In this document: piece after piece, positions 12,618-24,024 of the stretch
How the letters are laid out: the number at the start of each line of letters is the position of its first letter
Numbering within the stretch: position 1 is the first letter of the stretch
NCBI RefSeq assembly: GCF_003573695.1
Contig: NC_039359.1
Span: 139,029,939 to 139,093,938, forward strand
Direction: 5' to 3'
Length of the DNA: 64,000 bases
From: Papaver somniferum
Lineage: Eukaryota > Streptophyta > Magnoliopsida > Ranunculales > Papaveraceae
Position numbers and translations under genes: made by a program
The notes under the pieces: generated by a model
What the model was told of the DNA's origin: nothing
Database searches by the model: none
What the model saw: the letters and a program-made list of their open reading frames with translations, nothing else

Positions 12618-13035
12618 GATGAGGAAGAGGAATTCCAATGCATTGCAAGATAAGCACCGGATTTTCTGAGCATGTTCTTGAAGAACGTTCTTCTAGTCTC
12701 TGAAGTCAAGTGATTCCTAAACCGAAGTCATTCTACCGCTTTACAGATGCAACTAAGCCAGATGTATGGTTTCAACCAACTTAGGTGTGGGAGGTTAAAA
12801 CTGCGGGTTTCTGCACAAGTCTTATTTATCTTGCTGTAGCTGGTGCTGTGGTCCTTGTGGACGCAACCAAGGGCATTTCGCTTTGGTTTCCACGTTTTCT
12901 TCGTGCACGAGAAGACAAGAAACCAGAGGAAGCCACAATGTCCAATCAGGTTGCTGATACGTATCTTGCTCAAGTTTTCAACCATGGAAACAGCCTATAT
13001 GAAGAAGATAATAACTGAATCACTGAAGCATAAAG
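12618..13035 (+). pseudogene. LIG1: DNA ligase 1 C-terminal fragment (left arm)
   Basis: It encodes the C-terminal OB-fold part of ATP-dependent DNA ligase 1 without introns: EEEFQCI, then [17 protein letters not shown] and, after an in-frame TAG near 12,782, the motif [19 protein letters not shown]. It matches the fuller copy at 53,930-54,328 but has a small insertion before the DATKG segment and a truncated 5' end at the retrotransposon junction 12,617. It cannot make a ligase. Confidence 0.85.
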
Positions 13036-14873
13036 TTATCGTTGTATATGCCGACGAATTCAATTTTTGTACCACTGAACCAAACTGATGCTGCTCAAGT
13101 AAGCTCCAAAAGAAATCAAAAGAGGACCTTGCCTAGTCGTAGAACCAGCCAGCCCCAGGGACTCAGAGATAGTCCAACATGTTTCCCACTTTACTCCGTC
13201 CACTGGCATAAAAGTAAAATCTCTGCAGAATCCTCACTGATTTCAATCTTCTCTTTCTCTGAAAAACCCTAGTCGTGACCTTAAAATTAATCATCTCAAA
13301 ATGTCTAGTCCACTGGCTAAGAAACCTAGAAAGACTTGTCAAAAGAAACACAACACACTAAATTAAAAACAAAGGCTAATGCTCCAACGATCCCAAAAGA
13401 TCAAAATCAACCAACTAACTACACAGGCAGCACTCAAAAGAAACACAAAGGGACACAAGAGTAGTGAACATAATATTTTTGAGGAAGGAAAAAAAAAATA
13501 TTTATGCACTAGATGATATCTATTTCAAGTGAATCTTTTATACACAAGGAACAATGAGCAGGCTATAATAAAAAGAACTTAACCAATTATGTATTCTCTG
13601 CTTTGCTCCATTCATTCAATCCAACTCCAAGAATACACATATCAAGATGTGTATTCTTGCAGCTAGTCAGGCTTTACCTGCCAAAAGATTCACCAAGTGC
13701 AACTAAAGTATATTCAATCCCCTGTCAGTCAAATATTCTGATGCATTACACTCCCTAAAATGCTGAAAATGAGAAACATCTAAAACAAGACTCCATGAGC
13801 ATCTGTGAAATGAAAAATATTCCATCTTCTCTTATAATCAGAAACGCAATAAGGGACAGACGATATCAGTGCAATCCCAGGTGAAAGCATAAAACTTAAG
13901 GTTGTGAATCTACTTTTCGAAGGTGGAGGTACATATCCTAACCAAAGTATCAGATCCCATTCTAGTATATTTCCTCTTTTGGGAGATGGTAAGCAGCTTT
14001 ATATCCCCGTGAAGCAAACACCAGTTCTGCAGGAGCAACAGATGCTCAAACTCCTGAATGGTCGCTCAATTCTAGCACAACAGATAAACCTTAGTTTGTG
14101 AGTCACCAAGACATCGACTGCGATTGTGCTTATAACGTCTGTACAAGATATAATGAACAACAGAAAAGCCAGTCGAGGGGAAAAAACAGCCACAGTACCA
14201 CATACACACACAAAGTAAGTAACACATAATGCACAACAGAAACAGAGAAAAGGGGACAATGGGAATAGGGAACATAGCTAAGAGATGTTCAGGTAGTGTT
14301 TTTTTGTCCCTGCCAACTGATTCATTATGTGTAGATATGCAATATATTCGATACCCTGCCTATCAAATATTCCACTGCACTATTATCCCTAGCTACTATA
14401 CTAAATTGAGAGATGTGGTCAAAGTAAAAACGTATATTAGTGACAATATATGACTCCACCATCATTTCCACAGTAGCTAAGACACTTTAGAAGGACAATT
14501 AAATTACCTACTTCAGTCCTCCTAAATCTCCAAAAGAGATAAATAGCAGTTAAGTTAATGCAAAACAATACAAGGTTAATGAAAATCTATTTATCCTATG
14601 GGAAACAAATCCTCTACCTAGCATGTTTTTTCTTTAATGCAGAAGAGTGCTAATGAATGGTCAAGCAACAAAACAACTATGTTTTCCGCATTGTCATGGA
14701 CATCAACAACCACAGTACACTAATAGGTAGGGCATAATAAACTTAAACATGAATAAAAGACTACTTTGGTAAATCCTACAATATCTTCCTCATTGTACCT
14801 CTATTCAAGAATTCTAATGGAAACGGTTGATTTAAGAAAGAAAAAAAATACATTTTCATGCACTAACTGCTAA
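12765..14873. repeat. Left arm of a 2.1 kb inverted duplication
   Basis: It is the near-perfect reverse complement of 30,516-32,622; coordinates pair to a constant sum of 45,387-45,389 along the whole arm. Predicted reading frames in both arms are identical over long stretches (for example 13,904-14,101 and 31,288-31,485). The arm contains LIG1 fragments at its outer end and AT-rich DNA of unknown origin inside. Confidence 0.95.
13070..13375 (+). pseudogene. LIG1: LIG1 5' UTR and N-terminus fragment, with NPF-derived upstream bit
   Basis: The pyrimidine-rich leader 'TTTCAATCTTCTCTTTCTCT' and the start MSSPLAKKPRK at 13,301 match the LIG1 retrocopy start at 49,709. Upstream, 13,130-13,180 shares the 'TAGAACCAGCCAGCCCCAG' segment that also precedes LIG1 at 49,510 and resembles NPF coding sequence at 55,135-55,165. 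The order here (C-terminal piece followed by N-terminal piece) is not that of a gene, so the locus is rearranged. Confidence 0.75.
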
Positions 14874-15150
14874 ATCTAATTCAAGCGAATCTTTTGTACA
14901 CAAGAAAAGGAGCAGGTTAAAATGAAAATAAATTAAACAAATATGTATTCTCTGCTTTGCTCCGTTTGTTCAATCGAAATTTGCGAAAAAGAGATGTGTA
15001 TTCTTTCAGCAAGTTGTGCTTTAGCTGCCAATAGATTTGCTAAGTGTAGCCACAGTACATCCAATCCCTTGCCAGATAAATATTCTGATGCACTACACTC
15101 CCTAAATGCTAAAAAAATAAATGAGAGACGTCTAAAATAAGACTGTACAC
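13470..15150. repeat. Degenerate direct repeat pair of ~320 bp
   Basis: 13,480-13,800 and 14,835-15,150 share a run of blocks in order: A-rich start, 'ATGCACTA', 'GAATCTTTT(A/G)TACACAAG', 'TATGTATTCTCTGCTTTGCT', 'GATGTGTATTCTT' and 'AATATTCTGATGCA(T/C)TACACTCCC'. A weaker third copy lies at 14,310-14,450. The two ends of the repeat have diverged visibly, so the duplication is older than the inverted duplication that contains the first copy. Confidence 0.7.
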
Positions 15151-15389
15151 AAGTGAAATATGATTCGACCACTCCACAATCACAACAACACGTTAGAAGA
15201 AGTGAGATACCTAATTTGGTCTCTCCAAAAGAGATAATTTCGTTGATTTAGGAAGCCGTAAAAAATTCTGAAATGTAAGTTTGTGAACATCTATGTTTTC
15301 CTTTTTATTTCGCCCAACATCAAATTATGTCTTCATTCAATGTAAGCTACAATTGGTCTTCACTTTTCATTCTAACACTAATTTTGTAG

Positions 15390-15496
15390 GAAATGTACCT
15401 GGATAACTGCAATTTATATGAACTGAATTTGACTTCAGACAATGGGTGCTTGGAAACTAGGATGCTCATAGATGATGTTCCGAGGAAACTGATAAA
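15390..15496 (+). other. Possible stray exon, 107 bp
   Basis: An open segment (EMYLDNCNLYELNL... LIDDVPRKLIK) is preceded by a pyrimidine tract and TTTTGTAG, and followed by GTGAGAACC, so it has acceptor and donor signals. I do not recognise the protein. It lies in the part of the left arm that has no partner in the right arm. It may be a piece of a host gene carried into this repeat island, or chance. Confidence 0.3.
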
Positions 15497-15804
15497 GTGA
15501 GAACCCCTGATCTCTTTTCTACCCCTTAATATTCAGCTAAAAATGGTTATCCCTTTATTGGCTTTGAAAGAAAGCTAAAATAAAACAACCATAGGGGGCA
15601 CAAGAAAACAAGGAAACAACCATAGTATTATAGCTTCTACGCTGAGTTTTGACAGTTAATATGAAATGTAGAAGTACCCCTCAAAGGTAAAAATTACGAA
15701 AATAAAATTGGATGGACTAAAGCTTAACAGCAGAGCAATTCCATGCAAGTGGAAGTATAACAATATCATGTTTCTTAGTTGAGCAATTACCAAAGACTCA
15801 CAGT

Positions 15805-16102
15805 GATGCAGTTCTAGAAACTAAACACTAAGCTAGGGAGAACGAACAAAGATAATTGAGTTAAACACAGAATTGATAGATTTAGAACGGAGATAGATTG
15901 AGTTTAGGGTTAAAAACCTAACTCTTTGATATAATCAATAGATTATAAACTTAGGAAAATTATAATAAAAGTCTGACCATTCTAAGAAACTTAATAGCCT
16001 ACTTATACAAGAACGAGAGAAACGTAAGTAAGGAAACCCTAGTCTAAAGATAGAAACTACCAAAAAAAAAAAACAATAACTTGCAAACCACTCCTAAACT
16101 AA
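15805..16102 (-). mobile_element. Gypsy LTR fragment, left copy
   Basis: This is the reverse complement of 28,806-29,103 with few differences (constant coordinate sum 44,908). In the right copy it is directly followed by a gag start, so it is the LTR of that Gypsy family. Here the gag side is replaced by unrelated DNA, and the other side joins LIG1 sequence at 16,103. Confidence 0.75.
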
Positions 16103-16107
16103 GCCAG

Positions 16108-16432
16108 ATGTATGGTTTCAACCAACTGAGGTGTGGGAGGTTAAAACTGCGGGTATCTGCACAAGTCTTATTTATCTTGCTGCAGCTGGTGCTGTGGTCC
16201 CTGTGGACGCAACCAAGGGCATTTCGCTTTGGTTTCCACGTTTTCTTCGTGCACGAGAAGACAAGAAACCAGAGGAAGCCACAATGTCCAATCAGGTTGC
16301 TGATGCGTATCTTGCTCAAGTTTTCAAACCACTCCACAGGGACCACAGCACCAGCTGCAGCAAGATAAATAAGACTTGTGCGGAAACCCGCAGTTTTAAC
16401 CTCCCACACATGAGTTGGTTGAAACCATACAT
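16108..16432. repeat. LIG1: LIG1 fold-back: 100 bp arms, 125 bp spacer
   Basis: The plus-strand LIG1 C-terminal sequence 16,108-16,207 is repeated as its reverse complement at 16,333-16,432. I see only a few mismatches per 100 bp. The spacer is the rest of the LIG1 segment (16,208-16,332), so the structure is one LIG1 piece folded back on part of itself. The right arm ends at the junction with Athila gag at 16,433. Confidence 0.9.
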
Positions 16433-16755
16433 CCTAAGAATATAGGGATCATCTGAAGAATAATGGGTTTTATCTCGAAATTAGCCGTATTGGCTGGCAA
16501 TTTAATGCACGAAGCTCGGTTGGTCCTAGTTGGGAACATGTAATCTTTGAAAGTTGCCATCGCTGGCACAACTGAAGTACTAGGGGTACTTTCCTCACAA
16601 TGAGACATATTCTCAAAACTGAAGTTTCCAAAAACGGGGCTCTCAAAAGAATCTTCGAGCTCCCCGCCTTCACAAGAAGAACTACTAGGTTTATCACTAA
16701 TCAAACGACCTAGAGTGTTTCTTTTCCAATCCCGCTCTCGAATAACCTCGGGCAT
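16433..16755 (-). pseudogene. Athila-type gag N-terminus, truncated second tandem unit
   Basis: It starts MPEVIRERDWKRNTLGRL and reads in one frame through TFKDYMFPTRTNRASCIK and ANTANFEIKP. It then stops being gag at the LIG1 junction 16,433. It duplicates 25,890-26,209 but keeps the reading frame that the other copy has lost by one base near 26,153. It follows its own leader and PBS and shares the LTR 17,853-19,388, so it is the beginning of a second tandem unit. Confidence 0.85.
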
Positions 16756-17826
16756 ACACTAGAAAAACAAAAGAAAAAGAAAAATCCTAAAAGGAAGGGA
16801 AGTTCTATGCAAACACAAACAAGGCTGACTCCACCACAGCAAACCTACTGACTTCTAGTAAACAAAATGCATGATGGCTCCATTTAGATTGTTTCTAGAC
16901 CAGGTTCTAATCCTTTGAATGGGAATTCGTTACAATTTGAGCAAACCCATCTGGAATCAATCCGAGTCAAAGTAAGTTGAATAGAGGCGAGGGAAGCTGC
17001 GTAGAGCTTTGATACCCAAGGCCTCACTGCATTCCAAGGCGCCGCAGTCACGCATTCAACTCACAGAAACCATCATGAACTTCGAAGTATGCTCAAAAGA
17101 GTAACCAATATTTTTCGAACGACTTTCCTATTAAGCTTGTTACCCAATAGGTCTCGTTCTATTCCAAATTTTAGGTTTAGGTTCGCGTTTGGTTTTGTTT
17201 TCCTAAGGCGGGCAAGAAGAGAACGGTGATGAAATCCGAACCCTTATATTGTATGGCCAGTCCTTGCCCTTTACTAGGAAATTAAAGTAGCCGTTTTCAA
17301 GTCCTCAGCATATATGCAAACGAAGGAATACAGTAACTCGCTGACAGGGGATTCGCGAGTGTTTCGAAAAACTTACCTCTCGTTCCAGACGGGGGATGAA
17401 CCGCTGAAGTCGACTCGGGCCACAACTCCAATTTCGTGTACGAACCCGAGGGGCCGAGGTGATATCGTAATCACCGTCCTTCTCTGCAAACAGTTTAATA
17501 TTTAATACTACCCTTCCGTAGGGTTTAAAAATAAAAGAATATCCAAATGTCCAAGTCCAAAGTCCAAAAGAAAAGGAAAGTCTAAAAAAAAAATAAAAAC
17601 AAAATAAAATGTCTCTCTTTTTTAATAAAAACAAAAAAAAAATTCTTCTTTCGCTCCTTTCTCTTTGTCTTTTACTCCAAGTTTTTATGTATTCACCAAA
17701 GCTTTGGAAAAATTTTCTTTCGCTCCAAATTCCAAAATCTGCAAGGAAAAGACAAAAACCCAAAAACGTAAAGAAGAACAAATAAAATAAAAATAAATAA
17801 AAATCTAAAAACTCTAGCCTAAAGAC
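16756..17826 (-). mobile_element. Athila-type 5' leader (second unit)
   Basis: Untranslated leader between PBS and gag, a close copy of 26,210-27,286. The stretch 17,305-17,781 stays open on the minus strand and encodes a basic, phenylalanine-rich sequence. The corresponding frame in the other copy is broken and the composition is poly-purine, so I do not call a gene. Confidence 0.7.
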
Positions 17827-17828
17827 AA

Positions 17829-17847
17829 GCCCGCGTCGGCGGCGCCA
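17829..17847 (-). other. Primer binding site of second Athila-type unit
   Basis: The minus strand reads TGGCGCCGCCGACGCGGGC, a diverged tRNA-Asp-type site five bases from the LTR end. The equivalent site in the first unit (near 27,283) is missing. Confidence 0.75.
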
Positions 17848-17852
17848 AAAAT

Positions 17853-19388
17853 TGATGTGTTTTTCAATTGAGTTGTAGTAAAAAGATGATTCGTTCAGAC
17901 TTGTGAAAGCAAAAGAATTTAGACTTAAAAATTAAAGAAAACTTAACTCAAAATTTGATTTCAAGATATGAGAAAATAACCAAGACAATGATTCCACTAT
18001 TACACATGAATGAATAATGGTAAATAACCCAAAACTCTAATTATCTTTAAGTTCCTTATTTTGTTAACTCACAAATAATCAGGAAAATTCTCAAAAATTA
18101 ATTGTATCCCCTACGCATAGATTATCTAATCAAACCATAACCTATCTAATTGAATCACATCTAATGAAGAAAATTATGCAAACAATTAAAAACTCTGCAA
18201 AACAGTGATTGAGTGAATTACAATTAAATATTAGAGAAAATATAATAGTTACCAAATTATTCATGTGTAAATAGCTTCCTCATTTCCTTGGTTGTGAGAG
18301 AATTAGCACATCATCATGTTTGAAACACGCTCGAAATTCATTATTATTGCTCAAAAATGGTTTACAAATGATGAAAAGGGAGAAATATAATGAAAACCGG
18401 GTTGTAACAGTTATATGTGTTACAAACCAGAACGACCCACAGTATGTGTCACTGATACTGTAGCAAATAAGTCTGCCTCTGATGTACGACCCTCGTTTAT
18501 GAGTCGTTATCACTGTAGAAAAACGACTGTCCTGGTAAGTTTGTTCTTCGTGTTCTTCAGCTTTGCAGCAGCAGAAATGGAGTTTCTGCAATTTGATCTT
18601 CTCGACTCTCTGGTGTTCTAAATCCTCCCAATTCTCTCTGTCTGCTCCTGCTCGACCCCAGCAACGTATTTATACACCTTTGGACCAAGAATCACTACTC
18701 ATTAACTCAGAAAAATCTCTCCATTACTCGGCAGTTAATGAAAATATTTCCGAGAGCTTTTCTTTCCATTCTTGTCTTCTCACGTTGTATTCTCTGGTTA
18801 ACATGTTCCAACACGTTCCTTAGTCTTCTCTGACAGCAACTAACACGGTGTGCCAACGATCATACTTCCCAAAATAACTCGGCGTCTTAACACAGAATAT
18901 CTGAGGAAATATTTCTTTCCCTGCTGTTTGATAATTTCTTCCATTACTCCCGTGCATGAATCAATTACCTTTCCTGTTTTAGTGAAACAGGATAATTATA
19001 AACCAAATCATCGAGAATATCTCAAAGAATCTCGTCCAAATCAGTCCATGAAATTTACACAGCTTCAAAACTCTTTTTCCCGCATTTTTTTTCTTCACGA
19101 GAAAGAAGAAGGAGGTGCCCCTATCCAACATCCAGGGTGCCGAATAACAGTGGGTGCTAAAGATGAAAATGGGATACACATAGCCGTGGCTGCCCCTTAG
19201 CAAAAGTGGGGGTCCGTATAGCAATTGTCCTCCGGGGTGCTCCGAGCAACTTTTCGAGCCGAACTTTCCAACAATATATATTTCCAAAAAAATACCTACA
19301 AACACACAAAACACCATAATAAGGAAGAAAACGAGTACTAACAATACGAAACATTGAGGACAAATTAGACACATAAATGTGTCTATCA
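17853..19388 (-). mobile_element. Athila-type LTR A (3' LTR of unit 1, 5' LTR of unit 2)
   Basis: 1,536 bp. On the plus strand it starts TGATGTGTTTTTCAATTG and ends GTGTCTATCA. It is flanked by a PBS on the left and a polypurine tract on the right (minus strand AAGTTTGGGGATATT). It is similar along its length to 27,287-28,788, with about 35 bp near 17,985-18,020 absent from that copy. The 3' portion also matches 32,621-33,184 in reverse. Confidence 0.92.
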
Positions 19389-20764
19389 AATATCCCCAAA
19401 CTTATTATTTGCTAGTCCTCGAGCAAATCTAATTAAAAAAAAATAGAACCGAGTTAATCTCGGGAGGGTTTACCAGAGGTGTACCCATAAAACCATGATT
19501 TCTAATTGGTCACAAGTATCCAAAGAGCTATGAGGACATACATATTCTCAACATATCTCCAAGTAACTAGAATGCCAGAGAAATTAAAGGTCCAGCTATA
19601 ACGCTGACTAAAGAAAAGGGGAGACACATCTGCACCACTTCTAGATAAAGAGATATCCGCTACACAGCTAGATAAACATTGTAAGATGCGTCCGCTGATT
19701 TACAGCTGGATAAGATTAGGAGAGAGATAAAGATGAGAGGGACATCTGCTACACAGCTGGACTAATTACGTGTGATGAGTTAAACCAGTGCTAGAATGAT
19801 CTTGTGCCAGATTGAAAGCGGACTAACAAATCAACCAAAATGCATCTTTCTTCGACTCTCTCATAGTGCTCAGTAGAAAAAACGTCTTCTTCGGTCTTCA
19901 ACTGTTGATGATAAACTCTCGAACCTCATAGAACCTTGACAATTAATTCTTCTCTTCGATTTCTTGCTTGACTTAAAAATTTCTACTTCCCTATGGCCTT
20001 ATTGAACAAGGAACTAATTATAAAACAAAACGAACGTAATGATGATTTTTTTTTTAATTTTTTTTTGACACAAAAATTACAAGACAACAATTTACATGGC
20101 CATGAGAGAAGGACTTTCAAAACTTGGATCTTGGCAACTTGTGATGTCTTGGTATCATGAATTCTAACAACTTATATCATTTTCTCTTATAACTTCAACT
20201 TTGATTTTTGAATTATTCTTTTCTATTGTTGCTTCTAAACCTAAAACGTCTTCAGCTTTCTTCATAGATTTTGATGTCGCTCCGCTTGTTGATGATGATA
20301 AGTTTCTACTGAGAGAGAGTCACAATCCAGTAACTAAGACTACATTGTGAGGTTGCTTTGTCTTTATGGAATTTCCTGACCTACTTGCCTTTCCATCATG
20401 TATGGTTAGGTCCATCACGGATACCCTCTAAAAGGAACAAGTTCTCTCATGAATTTCAAGGATCTCAATGTCTTTTTCTCTAATGTCTCAAAAGATTGTT
20501 ATCCCTAGCATTCCAATTTCTATCTTTTCGGTGAGAAACAGTATGTAAATTTAGCTAACCGGATACCATGTGACGCTAGAAGTTTCAAAAGTGCAACTAA
20601 GAAGTTCTTCCCCACCCCCAAACTTAAATCTAACATTGTCCTCAATGTTTCTAATGAAAGAGCTATACCAAAAGTAAAATAACACGAGGAGAACTTGGAA
20701 AGATAGTACCTGGGTGAAGAAAATCAAAAACTAATATACAACATACAACTTCCTAGATGGTCAA
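19389..20764 (-). mobile_element. Athila-type 3' internal non-coding region
   Basis: Runs from the polypurine tract at 19,389-19,403 to the end of integrase. It shares blocks with 4,587-5,900 and 60,911-61,900, including 'TTTGCTAGTCCTCGAGCAAA' just inside the polypurine tract and a 'CCCCCAAACTTAAATCTAAC' block near 20,613-20,632. No env-like gene is recognisable. Confidence 0.7.
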
Positions 20765-21950
20765 TCAAGGGTAAACAGGGTCCTCCAGAGGGACATCCTC
20801 AACATCACCTGTATGAAAGGGCTCTAAAAAGGGTTTCAATCTCTGACTGTTAACCTTCGAAGAACTACTACCATCTGGTATCTCAATTTCAACAGCTCCA
20901 TGAGGAAAGATAGTGCGAACAATAAAAAGGACCCGTCCACCGAGAACGTAACTTCCCAGGGAAAAGATGTAAACGGGTATCATACAGAAGAACTTTTTGA
21001 CCTGGACAAAATATTTCTATCATGTACAAGTTTCATTTTGTTCTTATACTCCTTCGCACTATCGTAAGCATCTATACGAATCTCGTCCAACTCATTGAGA
21101 TGGAGTTTCCTATGGGCTCCTGCCTTGTCAAGTGAAAAATTTAGTTGCTTAACAGCCCAATAAGCTCTATGTTCTAACTCAACATGTAAATGACATGCCT
21201 TGCCATACACAAGACGATAAGGCGACATTCCAATGGGGGTCTTAAACGCAGTACGGTAAGCCCATAAGGCATCAGTAAGCCTAGACAACCAGTCTTTCCG
21301 ATTAGGATTAACTGTTTTCTCTAATATACGTTTTATCTCCCTATTGGAAACCTCTACCTGACCACTAGTCTACGGATGATACGGGGTAGCTACCTTATGT
21401 GTAATACCATATTTCTTCATCAGAAGCCTAAAAAGTCCATTACAAAAGTGCGACCCTCCATCACTAATTATAGCTCGCGGTGTACCAAAACGTGTAAGTA
21501 TATTATTTTTCAAGAACTCAATCACAACCCTATGGTCATTGGTTTTACACGCAACCGCCTCAATCCACTTAGAGACATAGTCTACGGCGACAAGGATGTA
21601 TAGGTTACCAAAAGAATTATGAAACGGACCCATAAAGTCAATACCCCACACATCAAAGACCTCAACAACTAAAATAGGGTTCAAGGGAATCATGTTCCTA
21701 CGGGAAATGGTTCCTAATTTCTGGCAACGCTTACAAGTAACACATTAATTATGGGAGTCTTTAAACAACGAAGGCCAATAGAATCCACACTGCAATATCT
21801 TAGCAACAGTCTTCTTAGCACTAAAGTGACCCCCACAAGCATGATCATGACAAAAGGAAATAATACTGGACTGGTCACTCTCAGGTATACATCTCCTAAT
21901 AATCTGGTCTGGACAATACTTAAACAAATAAGGATCATCCCAAAAAAAGT
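20765..21950 (-). pseudogene. Athila-type integrase region, degraded
   Basis: Integrase inserts the cDNA into the genome. Visible on the minus strand are the zinc-binding H/C region ([10 protein letters not shown] near 21,840; CQKLGT near 21,718), the catalytic core with the [17 protein letters not shown] and ISDGGSHF segments, and downstream [20 protein letters not shown] and VYGK. The core is interrupted by a TAG at about 21,370, and a further frame change lies near 20,980. The tail to 20,765 is a separate short frame. The family follows from the Gypsy order RT-RNase H-integrase. Confidence 0.85.
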
Positions 21951-22409
21951 GATAACCTCGGCTAAAAACCTAAAACGATCTTGTTTACCCCAATGTTGGG
22001 GCATTCGACCAGTAACAAGATAATTCACTATATTCGCATACCAAGGTGCTTGGGTAACAAAGAAAAGTTGTTCATCAGGAAAATTATCCCTTATAGGAAG
22101 GGAATCATCAGGGGAATCAACAGCTAGCCTAGACAAGTGGTCTGCTACTACATTTTCGGCACCCTTTTTGTCTCTAATGTCTGGAGAGAACTCTTGCAAC
22201 AAAAGGATCCACCTAACCAATCTAGGTTTTGTATCCCTCTTAGACAAAAGATATTTCAAAGCAGCATGATCAGTATATATGACGATCTTAGAACCTAAGA
22301 GATAGGGTCTAAACTTGTCTAAGGCAAACACAATGGCTAACAGTTCCTTCTCGGTAGTGGTATAGTTCAACTGGGCATCATTCAGAGTTTTGCTAGCATA
22401 GTAAATCAC
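21951..22409 (-). pseudogene. Athila-type RNase H region
   Basis: The minus-strand frame starts [20 protein letters not shown], continues with [15 protein letters not shown] and [13 protein letters not shown], then [11 protein letters not shown] and VVADHLSRL. This is the retroviral-type RNase H with its connection to integrase. It is one of the better preserved parts of the element, but it is separated by frame changes from reverse transcriptase upstream and integrase downstream. Confidence 0.9.
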
Positions 22410-23832
22410 ATGAAGTAATTTGTTTCTCGCTGACCTAGCACAACACCAATAGCATAATCTGAAGCATCACACATGATCTCAAAAGGTAAGTTCCAGTTGG
22501 GTGCCTGGACTATGGGGGCGGTAGTGAGTAAATTCTTAAGATTCTCAAAAGCCTCTAAACAAGCATCATCAAAGAAAAACTTAACATCTTTTGCAAGCAA
22601 GTTGCAAAGAGGTCTAGAAATCAAGCTAAAATCCTTAATGAATCGACGATAAAAACCTGCATGCCTTAAGAATGACCTAATATCTCTTATGGTTTTTGGG
22701 ACCTGTAAAGTCTTGATAAGGTCAACTTTGGCTTTATCTACCTATATACCCTTAGAAGATAGGATATGCCTTAAGACAATTCCTGATCGAACCCTGAAAT
22801 GACATTTCTTCCGATTAAGCACTAGATTCTTTTCCTTACACCTAGTCAACACTAATGACAAATGATGCAAGCACTCATCGAAAGACGAACCAAACACTGA
22901 AAAATCATCCATAAAGACCTCTAAAAACTTTTCTACCATATCGGAAAATATGCTCATCATGCAACACTGAAAAGTCGCAGGGGCGTTACATAGCCCGAAA
23001 GGCATGCGTCTATACGCAAAGCTACCAAAGGGACAAGTAAAAGTAGTCTTTTCTTGGTCTTCTGGGGAAATAACGATTTGATTGTAGCCTGAGTAGCCAT
23101 CTAAAAAATAGTAATGACTATGTCCATAGTGACCTTGTTCAATTTCCTATAGTCAATACAAACACGCCAACCCGTGGTCACTCGGGTCGGGATTAACTCA
23201 TTGTTATCATTCTGGAATACAGTAATACCGGATTTCTTGGGAACAACCTGAACGGGGCTGACCCACTTACTGTCTGAAATGGGGTAGATAATGCCTGCAT
23301 CTAACAGCTTAAGAAACTCGGTTCGAACTACTTCTTTCATATTAGGGTTTAGTCTTCGTTGCATCTCCCTAGAAGGTTTGGTATATTCCTCTAAATAAAT
23401 CTGATGCATACAAACAGTAGGACTTATACCCTTAATGTCTGCTATGGTCCACCCTAAAGTTTCCTTGTTATTTTGAAGGACGGTCACTAGCCTACTTTCC
23501 TGATCACTATCCAAGTTGGAAGCAACAATCATAGGTAAAGTCTCACACGGGCATAAAAACACATACTTCAGGGTATCTGGCAATGGTTTTAGTTCCAACT
23601 TAGGAGGCTCTTCTAACGAAGGAACTAGGGTAGACTTAGAAACTGGTAGTAGTTCAAACTTAGGTTTCCATCCATTACTAGTGTCTAACAAAGGGGTTGA
23701 ATCTAACAAAGCATTCACCTCATTAATCACATTATCATCATCGAAATCAATCCCAAAGTGAGCTAGGAATTTCTCTAACGGATCTTCTAACAAAGTGTTT
23801 GGTAACGACTCCTCGACTAATGTTCCTATCAT
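22406..23832 (-). pseudogene. Athila-type reverse transcriptase, degraded
   Basis: Reverse transcriptase of the Ty3/Gypsy type. The upstream frame (23,101-23,832) carries the LDAGIIYPISDSKWVSP segment and VCIDYRKLN. The middle frame (22,742-23,005) has MPFGLCNAPATFQ and the active-site box as FMDDFSVFG, typical of Athila. The downstream frame (22,406-22,624) has LCNLLAKD and VLGQRE. Breaks lie near 23,100, 22,740 and 22,406, so no active polymerase is encoded. Confidence 0.9.
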
Positions 23833-24024
23833 GTTTACCTCTTCTATGCTCTAGTCATCTAGTTCAGAAGGTAGCTTACTAATATGAAAGATGTTCAACT
23901 CAATAGTCATATTACCAAAAGACAAATTCATAATACCAGTTCGACAATTAATGATCGCATTGGATGTTGCTAAAAATGGGCGACCTAAAATCACTGGTAT
24001 CTGGTTCTCTGGGTCAGGGACAGG

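Noticed and set aside
13999..14259. 86-codon cysteine-rich frame repeated at 31,130-31,390
   Set aside because: Conserved only because the arms are nearly identical; another frame on the opposite strand is equally open, and no domain is recognised.
17305..17781. 158-codon frame in the Athila leader
   Set aside because: The corresponding frame in the other leader copy (26,759-27,055 and beyond) is broken and the composition is purine-rich low complexity.
18850..19200. 116-codon frame repeated at 28,250-28,600
   Set aside because: Both copies are inside homologous Athila LTRs; the repetition reflects LTR identity, not a gene.
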